Origin: Anastatus disparis
Lineage: Eukaryota > Arthropoda > Insecta > Hymenoptera > Eupelmidae
DNA length: 64,000 bases
Direction: 5' to 3'
NCBI GenBank assembly: GCA_017163975.1
Contig: JAFFSR010000301.1
Coordinates: 2,895,001-2,959,000, forward strand
Positions 44,583 to 54,483 of this stretch are shown piece by piece (positions within the stretch are counted from its first letter, which is position 1; each line of letters starts with the position of its first letter). A program made the translations under genes and the position numbers. The notes under the pieces were generated by a model. The model was not told where the DNA came from. It saw only the letters and a program-made list of their open reading frames with translations, and did not search any database.

Positions 44583-46961
44583 ACAAGATGATAATTAAAA
44601 TAAACTGATAGATTTATTACTACGTTAATCGCGAGAGAGAGAAATGTATTATAGATATATTTGAGTGAGCGTTTTTTTTACTTGTTCAACTTCGTAGCTA
44701 TTAATATCTGTAATTTTTTCTTCTTCTTCATATATTTTTTCCATTTATTAAAAAACAATTTAATTTATAATATTTAATAATTAGATTAGATTAGATATTG
44801 CTTATTTTGTATTATAATTACAAAAAAGCGTGAAAAATTACAAATAAAGTTGAAAAAATACATAAAAATACTTTAAATAGCCTTGTACATATAAAATCAA
44901 AATAGTACAGTATGATATCACAGTCATAAAACATAATAGAGATAGTAATACTGTAATAGTAAGTCAATAAATTAGATAAAAGCGATATCACAGATAACAC
45001 GAATAAATACATGCAAAAAGTATAATAATATAGTTAAAAATCAGTCTCAATATCTATCAGTCAAAATAATTACATAAAATCAAGCGTGTAAAGAGCGCAG
45101 TCGAAATATCAGCAGTATACAGTAAGTTAAAATCACAGCAAGTTGAATGTACAGTAATATACAAGTCAATCTGATAAAAATATAATCATTCACTCTATGC
45201 ACACACATCCTACATACACGCCAATAAATACAATCATGCCTTAAATCTATAAAGGGTACATCACATAATAAATTAACACATATGATATAGTCCGAAAATA
45301 ATACTGTTTAATCGAGGTCGAGTAAAAACCTCCTCAGAGCGGCTTTAAACCTGCCGATTGATGGAAGATTTTTAATATCAGCAGGTAGGGAGTTCCAAAA
45401 ATGCGCACCTTGAACTTGAAAGGAATTTCTTCCAGTCTCAGCGCGCATGAAGGGCACCGCAAGATCTTTAATCTCACCCCTAGTGGTCGCTCTGGGTATA
45501 TATCTAGTGAAGAGACCCACTAGATATTCGGGAGTATTCATACGTACGATTTTGTACATAAGTACAGCCATAAAATACTGTCTCCTCGAATCAGTACGTA
45601 GCCAACCCAAAGCATGTCTATGGGGAGAGATGTGATCACCCATTCTCACGCCTAATACATATCTCACACATGAATTTTGCATTGTCTGTAGCCATCTTCG
45701 TAACTCCTGCGAAGCATCGAGCAAAACCACTGAGCAATAATCAAGATGTGGAAACAGCAGGGCGGTTGCGAGCTGCTTACGCAGAGCCTCAGTGGTGTAC
45801 CGACGGAAAAACCGCAGGCTATAAATCACTCTATTGAATTTTTTAGTCAGCATATTAATATGCGGTTCCCACGACAGTTTAGAGTCGAGTACAACACCAA
45901 GGCTCGTAACGGTGTCAGAGAAAGGAATACCGATACCGCTCCCTAGGTCAATCGTCCTTGGCTCACCCGAATAAAAATTTTTAATAAAACGATTACTTCC
46001 AAAGACGATCGCCTTTGTTTTACTAGCATTCAAAGTGAGAGAAACACCAGCAGCCCACCCCGACACCGCCCTGGCCGCCCTCTGTAAAATACGAATCCCC
46101 TCGTCCACATCATCATAAGGGACCTGTGTATAAATTTGAAGATCATCCGCATACAGCTGATGCCCGACGCATCCAGAGACCAGTGCGTCACGTACGTCAT
46201 TTATGTAAAGGCAAAACAACAGAGGCCCCAGCACCGAACCCTGAGGTACTCCTAGATTGGTTGTTAGCCAATTCGATTCCTCCTTCAAATGTGTGGAAAC
46301 CATTTGTTTCCTACCTGATAAATAGGAGTTAATCCATCCGAGTGCGGCCCTGGAGAACCCCATCGATCTAAGCCTCGCAAGGAGTTTGGAGGGAGAGATC
46401 GTGTCGAATGCCTTACTAAAGTCAAAAAGTAGCAGTAACGTGACAAGTTTCCTGTCTAGACCTGACCTTATATCGTCCGTAAGCTTAAGTACAGCAGTCT
46501 GCGTAGAATGGTTTTTCCTGAAGCCCGTCTGCATAGAATCGAGCAATTTTTTGGATGTAATGTACTCCTGCAGTTGGTCATGGGCGATCTTCTCAAGAAC
46601 CTTTGAAAGAAAACATAAGATGGCTATAGGCCTAAAATCTTTTGGTTGCTCAGGTGCAGCACACTTTTTCAATGGTATAATACGTGCTTGCTTCCAACGG
46701 CAAGGGAAGACCCCCCGTGCAAAAGAGGAGTTGAACAGAGTCACAAGATGTTCACCAATAAATGGTAAAGCTTTAACTATCACGCTTTGCGGAATGCCAT
46801 CCTCACCACAAGCCTGTAAGGAAAAATGTGAAATTGCAAGAACAACATCATTAAAACTAATTGGTTTAAAGGTAAACCCACTTTCATTGCATTGAGAAAG
46901 AATAATAATGATTATATTTAAATACTTTATTGAATGTAATAATACAAGTCAACATCTAAAT
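44583..46961 (-). mobile_element. 5'-truncated non-LTR retrotransposon
   Basis: The insertion lies between 44582 and 46962 of the repeat element, whose other copy (27560-27640) shows the uninterrupted sequence. It contains a long open RT and a ~720-bp 3' UTR toward 44583. The endonuclease part is missing, as in usual 5' truncation. A short AAAT may be the target duplication. No poly(A) tail is obvious. Confidence 0.8.
45308..46908 (-). CDS. Reverse transcriptase of a Jockey/CR1/L2-group LINE, open
   Basis: About 530 codons are open without interruption. From the N-terminus: GEDGIP, PLKKCAAPEQPKDFRPIAIL, the first catalytic Asp in LLLFDFSKAFDTI, GVPQGSVLGPLLFCLYINDV, and the catalytic YADDLQIY; then the thumb with LNASKTKAIVFGS, and a C-terminal HLDYCSVVLLD..NSCVRYVLG, typical of animal LINE ORF2. 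It copies LINE RNA at a nicked chromosomal target. The frame lacks an endonuclease and an ATG start because of 5' truncation, so it is an inactive but young copy. The exact clade is not certain. Confidence 0.85.
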
Positions 46962-47905
46962 CAGTAGTACTATTATAAATTTTCAAGAGTAACTCAGAAA
47001 TCAAAAGAAGTGATCAAAAAGCTACGCTAATAAAATTATTTTTTTAAACTTGGTTTATAAAGACAGTAGCAAATAACTTGTATACAAATTTTAGAGCAAT
47101 TCTATCGAGTACTTTACGTAAAATGGAAAAAAACTGAAATATGAAAATTTTTTAAGAAAATTTTTAGAATTTTCTAAAATGAAAACTACGCTAAAAAGAT
47201 CGGTTTGTAAAAGTTATCCTTCTTTTGACAGATGCAAATTATTCCCATGGAAATCAAAGTAAATTCATCAATTAACTTACGTAAAATACAAAAAAAAAAT
47301 TAAAAATCGAAAATTTTTAAAAATTTTTAAAATGGCTCTATAAAAAAAAATACACTATGAATACAAATTTTCAATAGCTTCCCGCTTAGTTATACAAAAA
47401 CATAGATGGTATACAAAATTTGAAGCAAATCCATCGAGTAATTTTCGAGATCTAACTGGTTAAATAAATAACATTTTCTTTTCAAAATTTCTTTTTCAAA
47501 ATTTTGAAAATGCTCTGAAATTAAAACTACACTATGAAAATCAATTTTTGAAAATTTCCCTCCTTTTGGCAGTCGCAAATAATTTCCCTGCAATTTTTAG
47601 AACAAATCTATCGAGTACTTTACGTAGAATAAAAAAAAATAAGAAAAGAAAAATCGAAATTTTTTTTCAAATCTTTAAAATTCTCTAAAATTGTAACTAC
47701 ACTAAGAAAATTAGTTTTCAAAAGCTTATTTTTTTCAGACAATAGCGAATTAATTGTATAAAAATTTTGGAGAAAATTTATAGTATGGTTAACGCAAAAA
47801 AGAAAATAAATGAAAAATAAAAATTTTTTTGAAAATTATCAATAGCTTCCCAGCAAGTTAGTCACAAAACTAAATTCCATGCAAAATTAGAAGCAAATCG
47901 AAAAT
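46962..47905 (-). mobile_element. Second copy of the 2.17-kb repeat element, second part
   Basis: Minus-strand match to the degenerate ~150-200-bp units of 25930-27570 (for example agttactcttgaaaatttat and ctatcgagtactttacg). It ends near gcttcccagcaagttagtc, so the terminal part is missing. Confidence 0.7.
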
Positions 47906-48317
47906 TTGACTTAGCATTATGAGGACATTTCTAATTCTATTATTGCCTATCGTGGTTTAAACTGTTCTTTAAAACGTATATTTTAAGATAAAAAAAGATT
48001 TACAAGCCTGCTACCATTTGTAGTCGTCCTTTAAATAAAAAAACAAATGCATGTTTTTAGTACTCATGCGTAACAACGATGTTAGTCTGAGCGCCTTCAA
48101 GTTTACTACTTACAAGGAGAACACCACAGCTTTGGGAAAAGGATTAGGTTGAAACTGCAAAGTATGATTTTTAGATAAAAAAAAATGAATCCGTGTTTTT
48201 TCTTTTCATCAAATAGGTCCTCTAGACAAAGATATGGACATTTTTACGGAAATGTTACATAAAGAAGTGTTTATAAGAACTAGAATTACCAAGCATTAAA
48301 TCTTTAAAAAAACATGT
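47906..48317. other. Non-coding stretch
   Basis: Nothing recognised. Confidence 0.35.
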
Positions 48318-50158
48318 AAAAGATAAAATGAAGTACAGGTTTAATAATTAAATTTAAGCTTTGTTTCATTAAAAAAGCTTTTGTAGTTCAAAAGTTGCGC
48401 CTAATTGAAATTTATTCCGTGTTTGTTAATATTTTTAGCATGTAATATATATTGAATTTGTCACACTTTTTCATTAGCATTAGCATATTTTAATCACCTG
48501 TAACTTTTGAACAAGACGAAATTTTTTAATATTATAGAGCTTGAATTAAACTATTTAACTTTCACTTTTTCTTACAATTTATACATTTTTTGTAAGAGTC
48601 TAAATTGTTTAGTTAATCAAGTTTTCATAAATCCTTCTTTTTATTACATTTTTGAAAAAAATTTCAATCAGGTGCAACTTTTAAACCATAAAAGCTTTTG
48701 TAAGGAGGATTTCAAGTACTGGTTAGAGACAAAAGTTTTATTGCTCGAAGTATCAAAAAAAGCTTCTGCGCACATGTGCTATGGTTTCAACTTTTGATTC
48801 TGACTATGCTTACAATCGTGGCTCGTTATATCGATGTGCCGTACGAAAACTATCACTCCTAAACGATTTGCAATGAAAAGAATTATACTTCGATGTATGT
48901 TGACGAAAACTATTATTTTAATTTTTATGCAAACGAAGACTATCACTTCTCAACGATTTTAAACGAAAAAAATTATACTTCGATGAATGTTGATGAAAAC
49001 TATGATTCTGATTTTTATGTATACGAAGACTTCTAACACAGTGCGAAGAAAATTTACTTATCATAAAGGGCGTCAAAAACTATCTTTTTTTTGTGGCAGC
49101 AAAGACTCATTTCTGAACTATTTACGGTAAATAAAAATACTTTTTATTTCCGATTATAATTTCAATTTTTTTCTATTTTGTATCTACAAATGAAACGTTA
49201 AAAAGAAATCATAATATGATTAACGTACCTTTCTTAAGCTTAGACAAGGAAGTGTCTTATAAATTCATCTTTATATATTTGAAAACCTTCTTAACTTGCA
49301 TTCTACGATGCATAATGCTTATATCTGCAAAAATATGAAAAATAACTTTTTTCTGCGCTCTTTGTTGGAAGTGATAGTCTTCGTTTACATGAAAATTAAA
49401 ATAATAATTTTCGTCAACATACATCGAAGTATGATTCTTTTCGTTTAAAATCCTTGAGGAGTGATAATCTTTGATTACATAAAAATTAAAATAATAGTTT
49501 CCGTCAACATACACCGAAGTATAATTCTTTTCGTTTAAAATCATTGAGGAGTGGTAGTCTTCGTTTACATGAAAATTAAAATAATAGTTTTCGTCATATA
49601 TGGTGGAAATTATAGTCTTCGTCGAATGTCTAAAGATAATAGTCTTCGTAAGCACCGTTGATATATGTACACGCACGCACTAGTCGCCGTTACCCTATCA
49701 CTATTCTCTGTTTGTTTCACATGCTTTGATTCATACATTTTCTATAGATATTTTCTACTTGTATATATGTTATTCATATATAATTTGTATATATATGTAA
49801 TTTCTCGAAAACAGTTCCGATAGTATTTTTTAATTTGTGATCAACATATTCTTTGTGAAATTCTAAATTTCATATTAGTTTTCGGTTTGAATCTGACACA
49901 AAACCAATTTACAATAATTGAAAACGTCTCTTTTACAGCACGTCAATACAGAGATTACGTGTTGAAAGTTGAAACCTTAGAAGTTTATATCTCAAAAACG
50001 GTACCGCTAAGGCTTCTAAAAATTTAATGGCAGGTACATAATGTTATAATAAACATGTAATCAAAATTTCAAAGTAATCTGACACAACTCGATTCACTTG
50101 ATAACCCCTTTGATAAAACAATGCTTCAATTCAAGTATTAAACCTGTACTTCATTTTA
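48318..50158. mobile_element. Outer TIR element holding the second 553-bp repeat
   Basis: ATAAAATGAAGTACAGGTTT at 48325 is mirrored by aaacctgtacttcattttat ending at 50160. About 50 bp on each side are inverted repeats. Inside is a copy of the 41757-42309 repeat (48702-48834 plus 49663-50109) split by a further TIR insertion. The 3' LTR of the retrovirus starts right at its right edge. Confidence 0.65.
48835..49662. mobile_element. About 828-bp TIR element with ~90-bp inverted tandem repeats
   Basis: The ends ATATCGATGTGCCGTACGAA and, inward, ATATCAACGGTGCTTACGAA are inverted repeats. The repeat at 41757 shows the empty site (cgttatatatgtacac). Both halves hold ~90-bp units (cgaaaactattattttaa, aacgaagactatcac, attatacttcgatgtatgtt) in opposite orientation. 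The 139-codon minus-strand frame at 49676-49257 follows this 30-codon period and is not a real gene. Confidence 0.75.
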
Positions 50159-50160
50159 TT

Positions 50161-50995
50161 GTAACGTCCGAACGTTAATAAGTTTTTATTTATTAATTTA
50201 TTCGCGCGTTACAGTTCCTATTGCGTCGAGCGGTTACACAATAGGAAGCTTTTGCGTGGCAGAGGGTTAGAGTAGCGGATAAGTTATTACGCAGGCTCGA
50301 GAGCCAGTTTTTAGAATCAGAAAATAATGAAATAATTTGTAATTTATTCAAGACTTACCTTTTACCGGATCTTGATGATGAATGCTTCCTTCTTATTTAT
50401 GTAGGTATTGAATATATGGGTTTTTTATTTGAAAGAAATACACTGGTTAATTTTTATTATTAATTCGTATATTCAGACTTTATTTATAGTGCACAATTCT
50501 TTAACGCAACTAACTACAGAGAATGTAAATATATATATATTTTATGAAACGACTTTGATTCTTTCAAATTTGTTTGTGCCTTCAATGGCTTTTAAGAATT
50601 ACTGACCCTTGGTCTTAGCGATGTACAATTACTGAGTGAAAAATATGATATGAAAAACAGCACTTTTTTTTAATGGACCTATAAGCTTATATATATATCT
50701 GAGATTTTGAAGAAATCTTCAGATAATATTAATTTACGAGTTTAGTCTAATTTATGGCCCCATAAAGTATTTAATTTATGAGGTGAAAAAAAGAAGTATC
50801 TCGTTACTACTAGAAAAGCTAGTAGATGCGACATAGGTCACAGCGGGTCATTAGAGATAAGCGGCGTGACCCGTGTATGTGGCTTACAGATGTGAAGAGC
50901 GACAAGTTCGTTTCTTTAATCTTAGCGAAAGAAAAAGAGAAAAAAAAATAAAATTTTAAATAATTATTAATAAATGAGGATCTGAGTTTGTTACA
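50161..50995 (-). mobile_element. 3' LTR, 835 bp
   Basis: The block begins TGTAAC and ends GTTACA, so its ends are TG..CA with a 6-bp inverted repeat. On the minus strand it is directly preceded by the purine tract aactagggagg, as expected for a 3' LTR. A polyadenylation-like AATAAA occurs near its far end (about 50196-50205 region). The partner LTR is outside the window, so the boundaries rest on one copy. Confidence 0.7.
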
Positions 50996-51006
50996 CCTCC
51001 CTAGTT
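50996..51006 (-). promoter_or_regulatory. Polypurine tract
   Basis: On the minus strand ctagggagg abuts the TGTAAC start of the LTR. This is the position and composition of the primer site for plus-strand DNA synthesis. Confidence 0.6.
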
Positions 51007-51197
51007 AGGAAGGTTTATCGTCCTCGATGAACTAAAGCTATGATTGGTGAAATGAACTTGTAACTCGTTCTATTCTTAAGACTATAACAATAAAACGCAA
51101 AAAGGTATGTATGTAAAGAGAGAGGAGAGAAGAGGGAGAAAAAAAAATAAAATAAAATAAAATGCAGAGAGTGTAATCATCTAGGAGGTTCGGAATG

Positions 51198-51527
51198 TTA
51201 GCCATCGTCGTCGTCGCTATCCGGAGGCGGAGGAGGGCTTCTTGGTCTGGGTCTTCGTATCCCCACCAAGTAGAATTCTCTTAGAGCAACCATCTCCGGA
51301 GGGGAAAAGAGTTCCCTGAGGCGGTTTTCTTGTTCTTGTGTAATTATGACGATTGAAAGCAGATCGTGGTTTATCATCCGAATAATCGGCCGTGCCTGAT
51401 ATGGCTGGTTGCAGTGTCTACATTGGTCGTTGACATCAATATCGTTTATGTTGTAGCTGTGACATGGCTCCGTTTTGGGGTAGAACCCAAACCTCAAAAG
51501 CACGTTTATTTTGTGGACGAATTCCAT
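51198..51527 (-). CDS. Accessory ORF 3: 109 aa, one CxxC, Pro-rich and acidic tail
   Basis: The frame starts with ATG and is intact. It has a Cys/His region (CHSYN..DQCRHC), then a charged helical middle (QEQENRLRELF), then RRPRPRSPPPPPDSDDDDG at the C-terminus. No family was recognised. A pyrimidine-rich stretch ending in AG directly precedes the ATG (tttctttgtctcaatatag), which looks like a splice acceptor. It is the last ORF before the LTR, where complex retroviruses place regulatory genes; that comparison is only positional. Function unknown. Confidence 0.5.
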   Translation of the reverse strand: MEFVHKINVLLRFGFYPKTEPCHSYNINDIDVNDQCRHCNQPYQARPIIRMINHDLLSIVIITQEQENRLRELFSPPEMVALREFYLVGIRRPRPRSPPPPPDSDDDDG

Positions 51528-51550
51528 CTATATTGAGACAAAGAAAATAT
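51528..51550 (-). promoter_or_regulatory. Candidate splice acceptor at accessory ORF 3 start
   Basis: On the minus strand attttctttgtctcaatatag ends exactly before the ATG at 51527. Confidence 0.45.
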
Positions 51551-51796
51551 AGCAAATATTTTTGATGAAAAAAACGGAAAAATATGTATAGGTAGGTGAG
51601 TAATATGAAAGATAGTAGAATAGAGAGGGGTGGGTAGGTGGTCGTGAAATGGCTATTACAAAGGTATGAACGATGATTTTACAAAGGTATGCGGTATGGC
51701 TGTATAAAGGTATGCTTTAATGATTGCAAGAGGGGTAGGAGGGGTTTATTAAGTTATGTCATGAGAGTTGACGAGGGCGCCACCTTCATCGTTGAT

Positions 51797-52126
51797 TTAA
51801 AATCGGTGTTGATGTGCGGCTTTTTTACAAGTCTTACAAGAGTTGGCTCTTCTGGTGTACAGTAGTAGAACTTGACAGTAGACACAGCGTCGCTCTTGGA
51901 CTCCGGGCAGGAAAATACTGTGGAAGCAAGTATAACGCTTGTAGTGTTTTTTGTATTTCGTAGTTGTCGAAAAACATTTCTCGCAAATGACCTTACGGCT
52001 CATCTTGCTGTAGTGCACCGGCAGTTGAGCTTTCGTGCAGTGTGCACTGTTGATGATTTCTTCGGGCTCCGATTCCGAGTAGAGATTTGGTAATCCCTTC
52101 GGGGGAGGGGTCTTTTGACGACACAT
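51797..52126 (-). CDS. Accessory ORF 2: Cys-rich zinc-ribbon-like protein, 109 aa
   Basis: The ATG frame has a Pro-rich, acidic N-terminus, then RKVICEKCFSTT, an FH pair, CVYC, and CKTCKKAAHQH at the end. The spacing of three CxxC pairs plus His suggests two structural zinc sites. It is clearly related to ORF 1 just upstream: both share SR[KR][VI]xCxxCFSTT and the FH, then CxYC/CYNC, then a final CxxC. The frame stays open upstream of this ATG and there encodes ICIAC, the missing last pair of ORF 1, so ORFs 1 and 2 may once have been one two-domain protein. No known family was recognised. Confidence 0.55.
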   Translation of the reverse strand: MCRQKTPPPKGLPNLYSESEPEEIINSAHCTKAQLPVHYSKMSRKVICEKCFSTTTKYKKHYKRYTCFHSIFLPGVQERRCVYCQVLLLYTRRANSCKTCKKAAHQHRF

Positions 52127-52233
52127 GGCCGGTCCTCTTTCTTTTGTATTAATTCTCCCGTAGGTATCGTAAATCTGTTTCCCTCCTATGGCATTGATTT
52201 CTTCTAAGTGTTGTAGGGCCGTCGTAATGCAAG

Positions 52234-52467
52234 CTATACATATTTGCGGGCCGTTTTTAATGTTAGTAGGTATTTACTACAATTGTAACATTTGCAATAG
52301 AGAGGTTCGGTGGATTGGGAGAATCTGTGGAACCGGGTTTGTTTTTCGTAGCGCCCAGTATGTTCGGTGGTGCTGAAACAAGTACTGCATAAAATTCTGC
52401 GGCTCACTGTGTTGTAATAAATGGCCTTGATGTTGGGGTCTTGAGTGGCACAGATTCCCTTAATCAT
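52234..52467 (-). CDS. Accessory ORF 1: Cys-rich protein, 77 aa, frameshifted end
   Basis: The ATG sits in a favourable context (accaccatga). The protein has ICATQ, SRRILCSTCFSTT, FH and CKCYNC, then stops at 52234. The expected last CxxC is found one frame over (CIAC, about 52245) and is continuous with ORF 2, so a 1-nt indel near 52255-52270 probably broke a longer protein. A pyrimidine-rich stretch ending in AG (tactcttgcgtttacag, AG at 52494-52493) lies 26 nt upstream of the ATG. Function unknown; a nucleic-acid-binding accessory role is inference. Confidence 0.5.
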   Translation of the reverse strand: MIKGICATQDPNIKAIYYNTVSRRILCSTCFSTTEHTGRYEKQTRFHRFSQSTEPLYCKCYNCSKYLLTLKTARKYV

Positions 52468-52492
52468 GGTGGTTTCGTGTTTCAGATATTAG

Positions 52493-52525
52493 CTGTAAAC
52501 GCAAGAGTAGCAGTGAGAAGAAAAA
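52493..52525 (-). promoter_or_regulatory. Candidate splice acceptor upstream of accessory ORF 1
   Basis: On the minus strand a long T/C tract ends ctcttgcgtttacag, 26 nt before the ATG at 52467. Confidence 0.45.
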
Positions 52526-52661
52526 AAAAAGGAATAGACAAGAAGCTAGGAGGTTAGTTATTATTCAGGCAAGGATAAAAGAGTGAGAAAATGAATACAA
52601 TAGCATTTAATATGAAGGTGGGTCCTTAAAAACTATGGTGAAAAAAAAAATGAGTTTTAAG

Positions 52662-54316
52662 TTAATCGATGGTTTGAGTAATTGGTGGTGGCGGTAGTGG
52701 TTTTTCGTAGTCGCAGTTGACGGGTGAAAAATGTGCGTTTGGTTTGTATTCTTCATCCAATATCGATGTGTATTCCCGCTTGTATGTTCGAGGAGTTACG
52801 CAGAGTTCCATGGCCATGTCTTGAGATATAATGTTTGGAGGTAGTAATGGCAATATATTACGAGATCTGTTTCGTCGCTTTGTGCGTAATAATGCGGTCA
52901 TCATAATAATAATCAAGATTGGATATCCGCTGATCAATACGTATATTATTTTGATTAGGGTATGTTTGCTCTGTAGTATACTGATGAATCCAAAAGGGTT
53001 GAAAAGTGCAACAGTCGATGTGTTGGGTTGATAATTGTAGATATACAATGGAGTATCAGTTTCAGTCTTAAGCCGTGGTTTGATGTCGTAATTTTTAGTT
53101 TTACCCAAACATGATTTATCCAGTTGAAAAAGTCCTACTCCGTGTAATATTGCCTCGTGTTGGTCGTTTGGACATAAAATAGTGACGAATTGCTGATGAG
53201 CGGCGGAGTATATCCATTGGTTACCACTTGATAGCGGAACCCATCTTGTGGTATTTTGTCTGGTTGTGCGTATCCTGCAATCTTCTGGTTCTTTATTTTC
53301 AGAGTCCATTAGTAAAGACATTTCGCAGCTATGGCCATATGATTTCTGTGGTTGGGGACAGTAAAAAGTTCCTTCGATTTCCGTGCATTTCCTCAGGTGA
53401 TTGGGGTTCATGAATGAATGCGTCATTGTCCTTTCTTTGGTTACGAGGAAGACGAATATAGGTTCTACATAGAGAGTCCGAATTCCCGTGGTACTGGGAA
53501 CGGATGCATCTGGTACAGATTGTATCTTCCTTGGGTGTATGTGGTGAAGATGACTGTGATGTATATGGTTGCGTTTGTCTTGCTGAGCTGGATGTGAAGA
53601 AGGCCTCGTAATCTTGTTAGAAATGGGTCGACCTGTGGAAAATTAGATTTTGTTGATCCGTTATTATTTTCTCTGATTATCCGGGTGATGGTGTCTTGAG
53701 TAAATAGGTGTATTCCGAGGGTACCATCGATAATTGCATTCAGGGTACTGAAAGTGTCGTAACATAATCCTATGTATTGCCTTATATTATTCTCCATTGT
53801 TTCAGACCAATTTCCAAGTTTCGCAAGATATTTATTGTTCATAAATTGAGCTTCTGAGATATGAGTGGAGTATGCATAGTTCAGCTGTCTAAATGTGTTG
53901 TTTAATCTTTCCGCCTTTTCTTGAAGTAGGTTTGTTGTAATAAGCTGTGTTGGTGCTCGGCTTGTAGTTTGAGGTATGATATTGTTGATATCGTTAAATA
54001 TTTCTTTAGCTGTAGAGATGCTACTATAAAAATGGTTGGCTTGATTGAGCATTGCTTGGCATATTTTAAGTATTTTTGGACGATTGGCGTAGATATCTTC
54101 AAATTTTTGTCCAACGTTTTTTCTCTCTGGATTGATGAGAGCTAGGTCTATAGTTATCGTTAAGGTCCAGTTTGAGATTTTACAGGCGACTTTTCCTATG
54201 TTTCCGAAGTAAAGCCCTGATGGACGTTCAATATCCATGATGGAGTAGGGCAGATTGCTTCCCATGGAGTAGGTTAAGGGGGAGGTAAGTAGGGCGAGCA
54301 GTATCAGAACTTGCAT
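52662..54316 (-). pseudogene. env: Env-like glycoprotein 3, frameshifted
   Basis: The ATG frame 54316-53465 begins with a signal peptide (LILLALLTSPLTYS) and has the Env-like PSGLYF..NWTLTITID start. The second part, 53426-52662 in another frame, has CEMSLL, WIYS, ILCPNDQ, GVGLFQLDKSC, a membrane segment at about residues 155-180 (LIKIIYVLISGYPILIIIMM) and a tail ending PLPPPP. A frameshift at about 53465 separates them. No furin-type site or LFG fusion peptide is visible between the signal peptide and the helical region. A strong acceptor (cttttctttccacag) ends immediately before the ATG. Env proteins mediate budding and entry; whether this one did is unknown. Confidence 0.7.
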
Positions 54317-54335
54317 CTGTGGAAAGAAAAGAAAA
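54317..54335 (-). promoter_or_regulatory. Candidate splice acceptor at env3 start
   Basis: On the minus strand ttttcttttctttccacag ends exactly before the ATG at 54316. Confidence 0.55.
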
Positions 54336-54483
54336 TAGAGAATACAAGGTTTGGGTGGAAAATATTAGTGATAGGTTGGTGTAAGGAAAAGTAGTGATGG
54401 TAAGGGTATAAGGCTGGAGTCTGTAGTAAGGGAAATCGATTGACCTTATGTAGCTTCCTCTCTATACCAAAATTTTTTTTTTT

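Noticed and set aside
46386..46895. 169-codon plus-strand frame
   Set aside because: It is antisense to the LINE reverse transcriptase, whose conserved motifs fix the minus strand as coding.
49257..49676. 139-codon minus-strand frame with 30-residue repeats
   Set aside because: It follows the ~90-bp period of the inserted TIR element.
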